DNA of 64,000 nucleotides from Karalla daura (lineage: Eukaryota > Chordata > Actinopteri > Chaetodontiformes > Leiognathidae): positions 13,155,693 through 13,219,692 of the forward strand of contig CM055207.1 in assembly GCA_029224185.1 (NCBI GenBank), read 5' to 3'. Both the position numbers and the translations under genes were made by a program. Positions 32,641 through 44,500 of this stretch are shown here, one piece after another (the stretch's first letter is position 1; each line of letters opens with the position of its first letter). The notes under the pieces were generated by a model that was not told the DNA's origin, ran no database searches, and was given only the letters and a program-made list of their open reading frames with translations.

Positions 32641-33654
32641 CCACACAAAGCATGAAATGAAGGAACATAGTCTCTATTTGTCCCCTTTGGCCAATAAAGC
32701 TGATTCTGACAAAGTGAATGCAAATAAATAATATTTTCAAACATGACTGGTAAATGAAAATGTATACAAAAGTCTTGAATTCATTCATGATTGGAACCTG
32801 TGGCTTTTTGATATATCTAGTATTATGTAGGATGAATACCTTTTTATCCTGCATAATTCAGAACTTCAGAACTGACAGAAGTCAGTAATGTTTTCATTCT
32901 AACCTGAACACAGTCAAACAGCAAAAGGTTGTTGTCACCTCATGCTGTCCGCCTCATATTCTTTGCCAACCATTTTGAAGACTTTTGGTTTTCAAGCATC
33001 CTGGGAAGTGGAGGCCTCTTTCACTACGTTCTGCAAAAGTTAAATAAACCAAATTGTATTGTTTGACGTACACATTCGTTCATTAAATGAAACTGTTTTT
33101 AACACGGTTTTTAATCATTTCCTTTTCAGTTCAGGAAATGAAAGGGAATTCAAGAGTCATTCTCAACTCAATGCTGAGTTTTGTGCGGCCTTGCTCGACA
33201 AATTACATTACTCTTTATGCTGGTACAGAAAAAAATATGAATAAGACTAAAGTTGTAAAAGAAAATAGAGCAAAAGCTGTGACTAAAACCATCATCTGTG
33301 TTTGAGCAGCTTGATGCCAGAGTGCCAACGTGTCTGTCTGAGACCAACCCCCCCCCCCGCCCTCTGAGCACAGCGTGAAGCATCTGACATCACACCAGGG
33401 CCCACACATATAAATACTGTATGAGACAGTACTTAAGCCAAGTGAGCAGCAGCTATGTTCCAGACGGACCGTCTCTCCATCACGCAAACACTCACGCGCA
33501 CATACACACACACACACACACACGGCAACTAGTGAAGAAGCTGTACGCATTAAATACAGCATCTTTCCATCTCCACCTCTATTTAAAGATATGCGACAGC
33601 TGATCGAGAACGTGGCCCTCTACATACATGATGTCCGCGCATCTGACACGTGTT

Positions 33655-33935
33655 CTGGCACCATGGATTTAGTGGTTAGCACTGTTGCGTCACAGCAAGA
33701 AGGTCCTGGGTTCATAACCCGGTCAAAGCGAGAGTCTTTCTCTGGTTTGTATGGGTTTTCCCATGGTATGCATAGGTGTGAGTGTGAGAGAGAATGGTGT
33801 GTGTGTGTGTGTGTGTGTGCACTGTGATGGAGTGAAGCCCTGTCCAGGGCGTGATCCCTGTCCTGCATCGGCTCTACCAGACCACTGCAAATAGATTTAT
33901 GGGACAAAGCAGGTGAGGCAATAATGGACGGGTGG
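33655..33935 (+). mobile_element. tRNA-headed SINE-like repeat copy
   Basis: Plus-oriented. The head contains AGTGGTTAGCACTGTTGCG (A-box-like) and GGTTCATAACC in the B-box position (mutated). The body contains TGTCCAGGGCGTGATCCCTG, and the tail ends in GGATGGATGGATG units. A GT run interrupts it at 33798-33818. Confidence 0.65.
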
Positions 33936-34016
33936 ATGGATGGATGAAAGTGAAGAACAAAGCAAAAGGAAACACTTCCAACTCAAAGCACCGTTCAACC
34001 TTTGTTTCCCCTAAAA

Positions 34017-34022
34017 TTTATT
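34017..34022 (-). promoter_or_regulatory. poly(A) signal, COX7A2L
   Basis: TTTATT on the plus strand reads AATAAA for the minus-strand gene, 185 nt after its stop. Confidence 0.6.
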
Positions 34023-34206
34023 AACTTAGACATCTTTTTGACAAAGAAGACAGACATTATTGTAGTTGTGATTGGTGTGACGTTCTGACAGCGAACTAGA
34101 GTCCCAAGAGATGGCGCGGCGAGGGCAGTACGACCCAGCGAACGTCGGGTCCATGAAAGCAGCAGCGTGTCAGAGGTGGCGTAGAAAGAGCCCGGCTCCG
34201 CGTTGG

Positions 34207-35494
34207 TCACTTGTTTGCCGGCTGGGCTGCGATGTAAAGTGCCACCAGACAGTAGAGGGCGCCGCCCACTGTGAGCGCCATGGTGGTGCGGTACAGTAGC
34301 CTGTCGGGATATCCGCGCTTTAGGTGAATGGGGATTCCATCTGGTCTCTGCAGGGGGGGGGTTGGGAGTGGGGCGTGTGGGAAGGAGAGAAAAGGGGAAA
34401 TGTGAAAAACATATCGAAACACATACAGCCCACGCAACAGTTACAAGATTTTTGGGTCAAAACAGTCGACTCCTCAAGCCCCCTTTTCCCATAGCCCAAA
34501 CATACTGAATGAGTTTTTACATCTATTCTAATCTATCCCACATACTCCAGTTTCCTCCCACAGTCCAAAAACATGCTTGGATCAACTGGAGTGAGGGTGA
34601 ATGGAGACTCCTCTGACACCATCACATACGATACCAGCCAGAGATTTGGACACACTTCCTCATTCAAGCCGATGGGAGAGTGAGTGCAAACTTTTTGACG
34701 GGTAGCGTACGAAGAGGGAAAGTTGACGGATGGGATATAGTGAGTTTAAAAAAAAGAAAAAAAATCCATCCCTTCACAATGAAAAACGAACTGGACTACA
34801 GAGACTGAAATAGTGAGAATTAGAGCCAAAAAAAAAAAGGTCTTTGGCAGACTGGAGTTTCTGCATGTGTCCGTCTCTGGTTGACCTTCACTTTCATAAA
34901 AGAATGAAATTCAAATGAGAAATTACAGCAGACAATGGTGTGATTTACATTTGTATGAGACTGCTCTGCCCACCTCCAGGGTTTCTTATGATTTGGCCTT
35001 TTTGAGGTGAAAACTGAAGGTGGAGGCGCGGGGCTGCTGAGAACAGGCTGAACCACCAGCCATGTACGTCTAGACTCCAGATCTCATGTGGATTCACAAA
35101 TAGTTTGACCCAGTTTGGCACCAAGTGAACTCTTATCTGGAGGATTTATAGTCGACACGGACACATTCAGGTGAGAACTGGCTGACGTGTGCGTTCGCCC
35201 TCTTCATTACCTGGAAAATTCTCTGGAAATCGGGGACTTTGTTTATGCCCAAGTACTCCACTGCGCCGCTGCCTTCTGAAACCAGCTTGGTGGGTGAGGC
35301 AAAGATGAGGGTCGGGGGCTCCGTCGGCACGACTGGCTTCAAGCCCTGGACAGAGACAAGACACTGGTCACAATCCTGCACAGCCCTCTGGTCCTTGTCT
35401 GACATGGCACTGACCTCTTTCCACACTTGTTCAACATTTTCAGGTGCACAGATGAGACAGAGAATGGTCTTATCTATCTATCTATGTATCTATG

Positions 35495-35529
<35 letters not shown>

Positions 35530-37505
35530 GCTTCAAGTTGCATCCTTGAAGCATGTGATCGCTTTTATTGATTTCAGTGCGGCTATGTAACCATATTAGC
35601 CCGGGGAATGATTAATAATCTTTCTCTGCACTATTAATACTGTAAGTAAATAAAGCAGAGGCACACTGTGGCACTAATGAAATACAAGTGCGCCTCCTTA
35701 ATCTCCTCTCACTTGGAAAGAAGCTCTTCACCCACCTTGGATTTGGAAATTTACTGGGAGAGCCATTACCTCTTTAGGAGTGTGGAGGCAGATTGTGTGG
35801 GAGTGGGGAAATTAAATTTGACACATGAAAAGGCAGAGGCACTGACAGCGGATTATTTTTACTTGCAAGGGAAGAGAAGGCCTGACTTTAAGAGTTCATA
35901 GAAAGAGCTCATCTTTGTACATTAGACCCCCTCTGCAAAATGACAACACAGACACAAAGGCGTCCTCGGGTCTATGCCTCTCTGGCCACAAGGCTAAGTA
36001 GGTTAGTTAAACAGGAAGCTGTATAACTATAAAACTAGTGCGCAACCTTTTCAGAGGTTGTCTATTCTATCTATAGACATGTGCTTACTGACAAGCGAGA
36101 CCCTGGAGAGAGGAGTGACTTCAGGTCACATGAGCATAGCTGCTGAGTATGTGCATACGGAGGGGCTGCAGGTGCCAAAACACAACATCGCTACCGTTTC
36201 TGTCAATAATTACTGGAAGGAATGAAAGTGAGCTTTTCATAATCCCTGCGCAAATTGCCCTGGGGGATCAGTAAAGCTGGTTGTTTATTGTTTCTACCCA
36301 TCTCTCTACCTATCGATCAATCTATCTAACCTACTTTGTCATTTGGTCTCTAAAATTAGAGCACTGGAAGACATATTGATTTGAATAACCTTAGCTTTAC
36401 AACAGTATAGACAGATAAAACTAAAGCAATGCAATGTGTTAAGACAGATGTTCTGAGTCATAAACAAGCAACTCTGTACTACAACGTGGACTAATATTTC
36501 ACCTGATTGCAGAAAGAAAGCAAGTATGAAGCACTGGGTTAAAAATTGTCCCATCTGAGGGAACTTCAGGTTATTTAGACTGGGGTTGTATTCGGTCTAT
36601 AAACAGTTTGAAACCGAGGAACAAAATGTCAGAAATACAGTCTGGAAAGATCAGATTCCCTCTGTTTCCTGCAGTTTACGCAGTCGCAAAAAGTGGATCT
36701 GAAACCAATTTAGAACAACATAAAAAGTGATCTGAGAAGATCATATTCTATACATTGTTTGCTGTTCACACTGTCCAACTTAGAACCAGATCCAATTTAA
36801 AAAAATCAGATTCATGAGGGGGGTTTTTTTTCATTTACACTGTCACAAAATATAAACCACATTTTGGGGTTCACATGTAAACAAAGCCTTTAGATAAGTC
36901 ACACAGAGGACAGCCTCCATTATCTATGTGTGAAGGACAGAGGAGCAGCACTGAAAGGTCACATCTGGCAGATAGGATGGATTTTAAAATTGGCAGTAAA
37001 CTCACATGAAGGCCAGATAGAGGTACAGAAAATAGTAACCTTTCAGTATAAAGGTTAAGGAAAGGTTCAGCGATAAGGCGACAGCCAAAATCGGGAAGAA
37101 CAATAACCAGGTTACTTTAACTGATCGTAAAATGTAATTACTCTGTCAAATAAATAGATAAAAAGAAAAAAAGACACTGGTGACGTGCTACGTAATACGA
37201 CCGGAAGCTGCCTATGGGCACTATCATAATCAACCAGAAAAACCGAGCGATTGACCAATCAAAACACACAATCTAGCATTGTAACGTGTCAATAAACACT
37301 TTAAGTCCGCTTTAGGTCAGCTCGGAGCTTGTTCGGCGGCTTTAATGGAGCCCGATGAAGCGCAGCCACATGAAGGTCACCGTGGTGGACGGCGGCTCTG
37401 TCTGAGCCGGGCTGGCCGCGTCCCGGGACTCACCTGTGGGGTGTAGGCTGTGGTGGGCGCAGCCCCCGTCAATTTCTGGGTGATCCCGCTGAACTTGTAG
37501 TACAT
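34207..37505 (-). CDS. cox7a2l: COX7A2L (COX7RP/SCAF1), supercomplex assembly factor (complete)
   Basis: COX7A2L is a mitochondrial inner-membrane protein of the COX7A family that bridges respiratory complexes III and IV. Exons in transcript order: 37505-37434, 35345-35211, 34347-34207. Total 348 nt, 115 residues (human 114). Both introns are phase 0. Exon 1 encodes [12 protein letters not shown], as in mammals. Exon 2 encodes the SCAF1-specific insert [20 protein letters not shown], which separates it from COX7A1/COX7A2. Exon 3 encodes the COX7A domain with [21 protein letters not shown] and one transmembrane helix, ending AAQPANK. KCNG3 and MTA3 follow on the right, as in human 2p21. A palindromic CRE lies about 90 bp upstream. 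Confidence 0.96.
35346..37433. other. COX7A2L intron 1
   Basis: This 2.1-kb intron holds an ATCT/ATGT microsatellite at 35471-35529 and AT-rich sequence. No exon-like block is seen. Around 36600-36860 there are several short AGATCAGAT-like repeats that look like a decayed element. Confidence 0.5.
35471..35529. repeat. (TATC)n microsatellite
   Basis: TATC units with two TATG interruptions, in COX7A2L intron 1. Confidence 0.95.
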
Positions 37506-37592
37506 GTTGGATGTTGAAGGACAGCGGAGAGGTGTCGTCCACAACAGTTCCACCGGTAGAAGGTCTTCCTGTTGCGAGTCGGCGCGCGAGCG

Positions 37593-37600
37593 TGACGTCA
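37593..37600 (-). promoter_or_regulatory. consensus CRE (TGACGTCA) upstream of COX7A2L
   Basis: A perfect palindromic CRE/ATF site lies 88 bp upstream of the start codon in a CpG-rich stretch (37566-37600). CREB/ATF control is inference. Confidence 0.6.
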
Positions 37601-38192
37601 TCGAGCTGTCTCTAACGCTGCCTGTTCACAATTCAATTCTCGAGGCTTCAACAGAAGTTGTGCATTTATACAAATGATGATGTATATTATATTGTGTAAC
37701 ATTACATCTAGCAATTAAGCAGATACCTTAAATAAAATTGTTAAAATATATTTTTTAAAATAGTCGTATTGGTTCCCTTTAATATGATTGTATTAGTTTA
37801 GTGTAGAGTTTGCACTGCCTGTGCTATCACTTTGACGTGATAGATGGATGGAAGGCTGGATGATGGATGGACAAAAATATTTCTATGGAAAGGGATATAC
37901 CTTTTTTATTCCGTTCTATATTTCTTGTTTCATGTCAGAACGTACAATAGGAGAAAAATAATCCAGGCTATATCACAAAAGAGTTTAAAAATAAATGCTG
38001 CTCTCTGTTCTTCAGACTACAAAGGAATTAAAGTTACATAAACCAACAATTGTTTTCTGATTTATCATTCTTTTTTTTTTCTTCATGTTGCTACTGTGAC
38101 ACTGCAAACTTCAAGCTAGAGGATTAATGAAGTATTATTTTATTCATTTTAGTTTTCTTCCAATCTGGCTTATCTGTCATTGATGTTTACTC

Positions 38193-38374
38193 TATCATCC
38201 TCGGAGAGTATGGCAAACTCTCAAGGGTTGTTGATCAAGGGATTTTGTTAAAGCTGTTAACACTGGATGTTGATTGTGGAGAAGACATCATTCATTCCTA
38301 AAACATGACTTTTCAGGACAAAAATCCCTTGATCAACAACCCTTGAGAGTTTGCCATACTCTCCGAGGATGATA
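38193..38374. repeat. perfect 54-bp inverted repeat with 74-bp spacer
   Basis: Left arm 38193-38246 and right arm 38321-38374 are exact reverse complements over 54 bases. The similarity continues weakly outward past a small indel (GATGTT on the left, AACATC on the right). The spacer is 38247-38320. The arms are not low-complexity. No coding frame crosses them. A CA array begins 60 bases to the right. Confidence 0.95.
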
Positions 38375-38432
38375 ACATCACATATAGCACTATCATTCAT
38401 CCCGAATGGTTTTAGTTGGTTTGAGTATTGTT

Positions 38433-38433
<1 letters not shown>

Positions 38434-38494
<61 letters not shown>
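38434..38494. repeat. (AC)n microsatellite
   Basis: Pure CA array of about 60 nt. Confidence 0.95.
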
Positions 38495-38497
<3 letters not shown>

Positions 38498-38659
38498 CTA
38501 AGAACATACATGTTGAGGTTGATAAGTCATATACGTATGCCCAAAAAGATATGTGAGTTTCCATGGTGACACAACTGGAGCCAGTCTGAAGTGGCCATTC
38601 AATCTGCATGAAATATTTGTCACCATTGTGTATATTTTGGAGTACATGGTTTATAACTG

Positions 38660-38895
38660 GTTATTACAATTGCCTTAGCCGAAGAAGGTCCCTGGTTCAA
38701 ATTCTAGTTGGACCAATTCATATGTTTTCCCCTGAAACTCTTGTTTCCCCTAACAATCTCTAAACAGCATGCACGTATGAGTGTAAGCGTGATGGACTGC
38801 GATGGACTGATGTGTGTTCACCCTATGTGTGCTGGGAGAGGCTTTAGCAGACCCTGTTAAGGTACAAAGCTGGTAAGATAATGGATGGATGTGCA
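38660..38895 (+). mobile_element. tRNA-headed SINE-like repeat copy
   Basis: Plus-oriented. GGTCCCTGGTTCAAATTCTA is the B-box region (GGTTCAAATTC), followed by the body stretch GTGTGCTGGGAGAGGC and a tail with ATGGATGGATG. Confidence 0.6.
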
Positions 38896-39712
38896 TTTAT
38901 ATAGGTGCACATATGATAGAGAATGAGCTGGAACAAGCCTTATAATTTGGCACAAGAACAGAGAAGAAATTTTTGATTCTGTCTTTTTCAAAACAATTTT
39001 TCATCAGCTGCACATAGACACAGTGCTCACCTCTGTGTGAACGTGATGAGTGCACTACGTCTTTGCCAGCAGGCTTAGGTGTGTCTCACACTGAACATGA
39101 TGTTCCCTTGTGTGGAGGACATTCGAAGGTGAAAATAGTATGTCATCACTTCAAGATTTATGAAGTTCAGAGTGACAAAAATGCTACATCTAGTCATCAC
39201 TCATAGTGTGGCAACCCGGGATCAATATTCTGACACTGTGAAGGCAAAAGATGAAGAAACAGCCTTTCTTACGGCAAAAAGCAATTTCACATTCAGAGAC
39301 ATTTTACTCAGAGTAATTTTATTGTAAAAGCTCACACATTGATCACATTAATTACAAGTCCATTGTCTACTGATGAAAAAGTTTTAATCGATGGTTTCAA
39401 TCAAGCCCAGCTAAAATTCACTGGACTATAAGCGATGCCAAGAGTTGAAAATTATGTCTGGTGGGGAGGATGATGAAAAATTTATGAATTCTTTTTTCTT
39501 TTTTTGATGGCTGGTTCTCTACTTAAACATTGATAACACAGCAACAAAGCTACTCAGATATGTACTGCCTACAATACATACGAAACTCATACAAAGCTGT
39601 AATGTTGATGAGGAAATAACAAAGATAGACTTTTCATTTCAAGGACAGACAGATGATGAATGGAATGTTTAATATTTTAATTCCCTTCACAGCAGAGGAG
39701 CAAGAGCTTTAC

Positions 39713-39732
39713 GTGTGTGTGTGTCTGTGTGT

Positions 39733-39791
<59 letters not shown>
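39713..39791. repeat. (GT)n microsatellite
   Basis: GT array with two CT interruptions at its left end. Confidence 0.95.
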
Positions 39792-39792
<1 letters not shown>

Positions 39793-40939
39793 ATGTAGAT
39801 GGTCGATGGCAACAGGAGGAAGAGGAGAGGAGATGCAGAGAAAGACTGTTGTGTGGGAGAGGTGTTGACTTGTTTATTTGGATCATGTGTCTCTTCAACA
39901 AATCATATCATCTTGGCAAAGCATGGATGAGGCAAACGTGTCTGAATCATGAATGTCAGAAGCACCATCCATGACATCCTCATCTGTTTTCCTGTTTGTC
40001 TATTCTAGGAATTCCATCCAATCCTGTGAAAGCCTTTTGGGATACAATTCCTCTCGCCAAGACAAGCGTGTGGATGTGGCCATTTTTTTGTGCACACACA
40101 TCAACCTCCATTATGATTGACATGTTGGAGAATGGGGTTGCCTTGGAGACACAGACACACAAAATGCCAAACATTCAAGCGCAAACGGAGAAAGCACACA
40201 GACTTGGTCTATTCATTCTTTGTGCTCCTGCCTGTCCACATTCTGTCTCTGCGGACATTTTTGTCCAATATCATTTTATCCTCCATTTTACACTCCACCT
40301 GCCCTCTCGTGGCTGCCGCCCCTTTATTTGTCTGCCACGTTGTCCTCTTCGCTGACCTGCCTCCATATTTCATTATCCTTGGCTTAAGCACCTCCTGTGC
40401 ACTAAGCCCTCTGCGTGTGCCTTCTCCATCACTTTGCACCCACTTGTTCGCTCTTTTTCTATGTTTCAAAGGTTTACAAGGATGCATCTAGGTCACACAT
40501 CAATCTTGTGCAACTTGTACCATCTGGGTGCAAAGCTTAGACAAAGTGAAAGGCAGACGGCCAGACAAGTAAACATACACACATTCACACAGCTCTCAAT
40601 GCAGCACACACAAAAAGCAGCCGTCTCCGCCAATGTTGTAACCATGGGAATACAGTGTAAACAGCAGCTACTGTCAAAACAGGATTGACCGCGCCTGTGT
40701 GTGTTCGATAAATAATTATTTGTGTGTCTCGTGCTGGTTGAGGATGATGGCTGAGGATCATCAGCGCAGCAAGCAGGAACTACTGAGGCCAAATAAAATC
40801 AAGTGCAGCTCAGGCAGGAAACAGGGTTGATGATCATTTCACAACAGGATAAGCAGGTTCACTGGTTTGTCCCATCCCTCTGATGTACAATAATGGGCAG
40901 AGCCACAGGTGTTTAAGGTGACCTAGAGTGGTTGAAGCG

Positions 40940-41480
40940 AGTACTCATCCTTGTTCTCTAGTGCTAACATGGAAGCTATGGAACATTGATTTAATCAGAT
41001 GCCTCAAATGCTATTTTACAGGCCATGTAAAATCCTGTGTTGCTGTGGGAATATTACAGTCCATTTCTGCACAGATCTGTATCATGTTTCATGTTACCAC
41101 ATATGGGCTTTACAGATTGGCTATCCTCCATGACTTTGCATTGTTTGCTTGAAAACAGAGCTAGGCCACATTTTCATGAACTAAGTAGTAACTGGGGTGA
41201 TGGAAATGGATTGTGTTTCATTCAGCCTTATATCTTTGAGCTAGAATCAGAGGAGGAATTATATATTGAGGGAAATCCAGTAGTGCATTCACTCACAGGC
41301 CTGAACAGAGGTTCAGATGTTCTTTTCCTTAGTCCCATTTTGTTTGTTTCCATTTCAATGTCTGGAATTTATATACAAATGAGAACGTTATGATTATGAT
41401 GTGTCTCGCTGGGACTAGACTGTTTTTATTCAACAAATCCAAGATAAAGGCGGCTTTTCGATCTAGGTCACCTTTAACAT
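40940..41480. mobile_element. member 1 of a diverged dispersed repeat pair
   Basis: It shares a chain of short colinear matches with 43375-43900: CAGATGCCTCAAATGCTAT against CAGAAATGCCTCAGATGCTA, GTGGGAATA, AGAGGAGGAAT against CGAGGAGGAATC, and CATTTCAATGTC. Its first 45 bases also resemble 28605-28640 (CCTTGTTCTCT and AGGAAGCTATGGAAC). The element class is unknown. KCNG3's only nearby poly(A) signal lies inside it. Confidence 0.5.
41425..41430 (-). promoter_or_regulatory. possible poly(A) signal, KCNG3
   Basis: TTTATT on the plus strand (AATAAA on the minus) about 93 nt after the KCNG3 stop. It is inside a repeat copy, so longer transcripts are possible. Confidence 0.35.
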
Positions 41481-41522
41481 GGGCGCAGACTCAGAGATGT
41501 ACATTTTCACTGAAGGTGGTAT

Positions 41523-44500
41523 TCACTGCAGCACCTCTGACGACAGACTGCGTGCGTATCTGGCAGTGCGGAATTTGAGTTCATGGTAGCACTGTACAAA
41601 ACTGTGGTAGATGAAGGTGATGGGCAGCGCCAAGAGAACAATGCCGCTCACCACGCACATTCCCCCAAGCACCCGCCCCCCAATTGTCACTGGGTACACA
41701 TCCCCGTATCCCACTGTCGTCATGGAGATGATGACCCACCAGGCGGCGGCGGGGATGCTGGCGTAATCCGGGTTCTGCGCTCCCAAGTCCAGGCCGTGCT
41801 CCAGCAGCTGGGCCAGAGCACTGTATATCGCCATGGCGACGAAGACAAACACCATCAGCATGACCATCTCCCGGTAGCAGCGAGTGAGCGTCAGCCCCAG
41901 AGTCTGCAGGCCCAGGAAGTGTCTGGCGAGCTTCATGAGCCAGAACACACGCATCATCCTCAGCACCCGCAGGAACACCCCTGCCACCCCGAGCCCAGCA
42001 CCCGGCATCCCTGCCCGGGCCATCGCCATGGTGACATAGTATGGGGTGATGGCAATGACGTCGATGATGTTGAGCGGCCGGCGGAGGAAGTCCCACTTGT
42101 TTTTGGCCACCAGAAAGCGCACGATGCACTCGGCTGTGAACCAGCCGATACACACAGCCTCGACTATCCTGCAGAGCAGAGGAGACGGAGTGTCAGACAG
42201 AACGTAGCTGAACGATATGAGATGCTGCTCGGGCAATTACTGCATGCGAGGGAGAAGGAAGCAAATCATGGGAAATAAAGTAAAAGAGGCTTCACGGCAT
42301 CACGACGAGGGAGTGAAGGCAAGCAAAAGACAAGAAAATCAGCACCTTCAGAGGGAGACGAGGCACAAACAAGCACAAGATTACCCCATTGATTAGCACA
42401 GCAAAGGCAATCAAACTGAATTAGAGCAAGGTGTGGTTCTTGTATTTGAAGCACTGCGGCCAATCGAATACCACAGAGCCTATGGACAGCCACATCAGCA
42501 CAATTAGACCGGACCAAATTACAGAGCAGCTCATGACAATGCTATCATCTTCTGGCACAAAACAAAATTGGAATCCTTTTGACCCAGAACATAAACTACT
42601 CTTTTAGTTGATTACCTAACCACTGCCACTGATCCAAAGCCATGTCCAGCATGAGTGAGCATAACCTTATATAGAGAAAGGCCTTCACATGCCTCTCAGA
42701 GAGGAGTGAGGCTGCAGAGTATCTTATCTAGGGTCCAAAAAACTGTAATCATATACTCTAGTGAAAAGCTTTATACAATATTGTGTGACGTTTTGCAGAT
42801 AAGTGGCTCAGTTCCTCTTTGTTTGCATACATGAATATATAATCCCTCTGTATACCTAAATCCATCATTTCATTACTTTGTGATTATTGTATCTGACATT
42901 TATCTGATATGTGTGTGCTTTGTGTGTACTGTGCAATGTAAACTGCCTGAGCCAATAAAGGAGTCTCGGATCATTAGTAAAGAGGGGTGGGGGTGGGGGT
43001 ACTCAGGAGGAAGAGTAAGTAGCAATGGGCTTTCTGTGTAATAATTAACAGTAGTCTTTTTGTGGATGATATGGATTGGCTATTGACTGGCTTCCTTGGG
43101 AGTTTGTCTGGCACATCAGGAACCTGCTCACTTCCTTCCTTGAAACTCGTCTTTGTGCTCTATTGACTTGGCAGCATCAAATCATTAAGCGCAAGGACAC
43201 AAGAGCCCATGTAATAGATGCTGATTTGATTATATACTGCTTCAACTTACTAGTTGATTTTTAACTCCTTTTTATGAGAAACACAAACACCTGATTATGT
43301 AAGGACTCATAAGGTGTGTAAGGGTGTAAACACAAGCAAGCATCAAACTTCTGGGTAATCACAGGGGATGCAGAATGTTGTTACACTGGTTTCATCAGAA
43401 ATGCCTCAGATGCTATATTACAAGCCCAATTCTGTTTTCAGTGTGGGAATACTTCCGTCTTTTTTTCTGGTCTCCTGGTCATGCTTATCAGGCAGCCACA
43501 CAAAGGCTTTACTCTAATTGGCTTTTTTCCCCTGCAGTCCACATGAATAATCATGTGACTTTGTGGTCTTTGCTAAACAACCTAGGGGAGTCACTTTTCT
43601 GACCTTTAAGTGGTACCTAGAGTGACACAGGTATGGAGCCTGTTCACATCCAGCCTCATACGTTTCAGCCGGAATTCGAGGAGGAATCAGATATCGAGGA
43701 ACATTCACAATGACCGAAACTTCTCCAAACTGCTAGCTTGCAGTCATGTGCCTTAATTCACTTGTATGCCTGAATGTAGGGGGGTAGGTGTGAATTATTT
43801 GTGGCATGGGGGGCAGTGTGACTTACATCACACTCATATTTCAGTCATATTCAGTCTCTCCATTTCAATGTCCACATTTTAAATTAGAATGAGGAAGTGA
43901 TGATGGTCTTGTACACCTTTGTCTAGCATTATGTACCAAAGCCAAGAAAAAGTGTTTTTTTCATTCCAGGTCTCCTCTAATCTTATAATGATAATCAGTC
44001 ATATGGGTCTCAAGGTAGCCACCTGTTTGACCGTGATTACTCTCAGTCCTAATAGTTAAACACTTTAAAGTTGATTGAAGCATTTTTAAGCTTGTGTCAG
44101 GGAAGTGACACGCAGCACCTCTCAGCACAGGTAGTGCGCAACGAGAGCTGCCACGGAGGCAGTGATGTGAGCCTTCCCAGTATCTGTGAGTGTGTGCTCA
44201 CCGCGGCAGGAGCAGGTGCTCGACCAGACTCGTGACATGATCTCCATCCTGACTGATAGGCACCAGCTCCAAGAGCAAAGGCTTACATGACGCAGGATGT
44301 CAACATTTACATATAGTCATTCCATTCCTCAGACTATCAAGGGATGAGAGTGTAGTAGGATAGCTACAATAATATAAGTACAATATAAATTATTTGTCTG
44401 TTTTGTAAATTTTGTGCAATAACTTTATTCATAATGATGTCTTATGCTGCTGACTTATGTCATCAACCTGCCTGTTTTCTTTACCAATCACCAAAGCACA

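Larger units (their letters stand above)
26010..34016. other. 8-kb gene-free interval between PIGF and COX7A2L
   Basis: No open frame resembles a known protein and no exon-like block was found. It contains SINE-like copies (26138-26400 minus, 26440-26610 plus, 32475-32640 plus, 33655-33935 plus), a compact hairpin at 28920-28978, and part of another dispersed repeat at 30160-30300. A GT/CA run lies near 33506. The region joins genes that are several Mb apart in human, so it may contain an ancient rearrangement junction. Confidence 0.5.
37640..41420. other. intergenic, COX7A2L promoter to KCNG3 3' end
   Basis: No gene is recognised. It contains the perfect inverted repeat (38193-38374), CA/GT arrays (38434-38494, 39713-39791), a SINE-like copy (38660-38895) and one member of a diverged repeat pair (40940-41480). 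Confidence 0.5.

Noticed and set aside
41583..42278. 231-codon open frame on the plus strand
   Set aside because: It is the antisense shadow of KCNG3 exon 2. The minus strand encodes S2-S6 with the TVGYGD filter.
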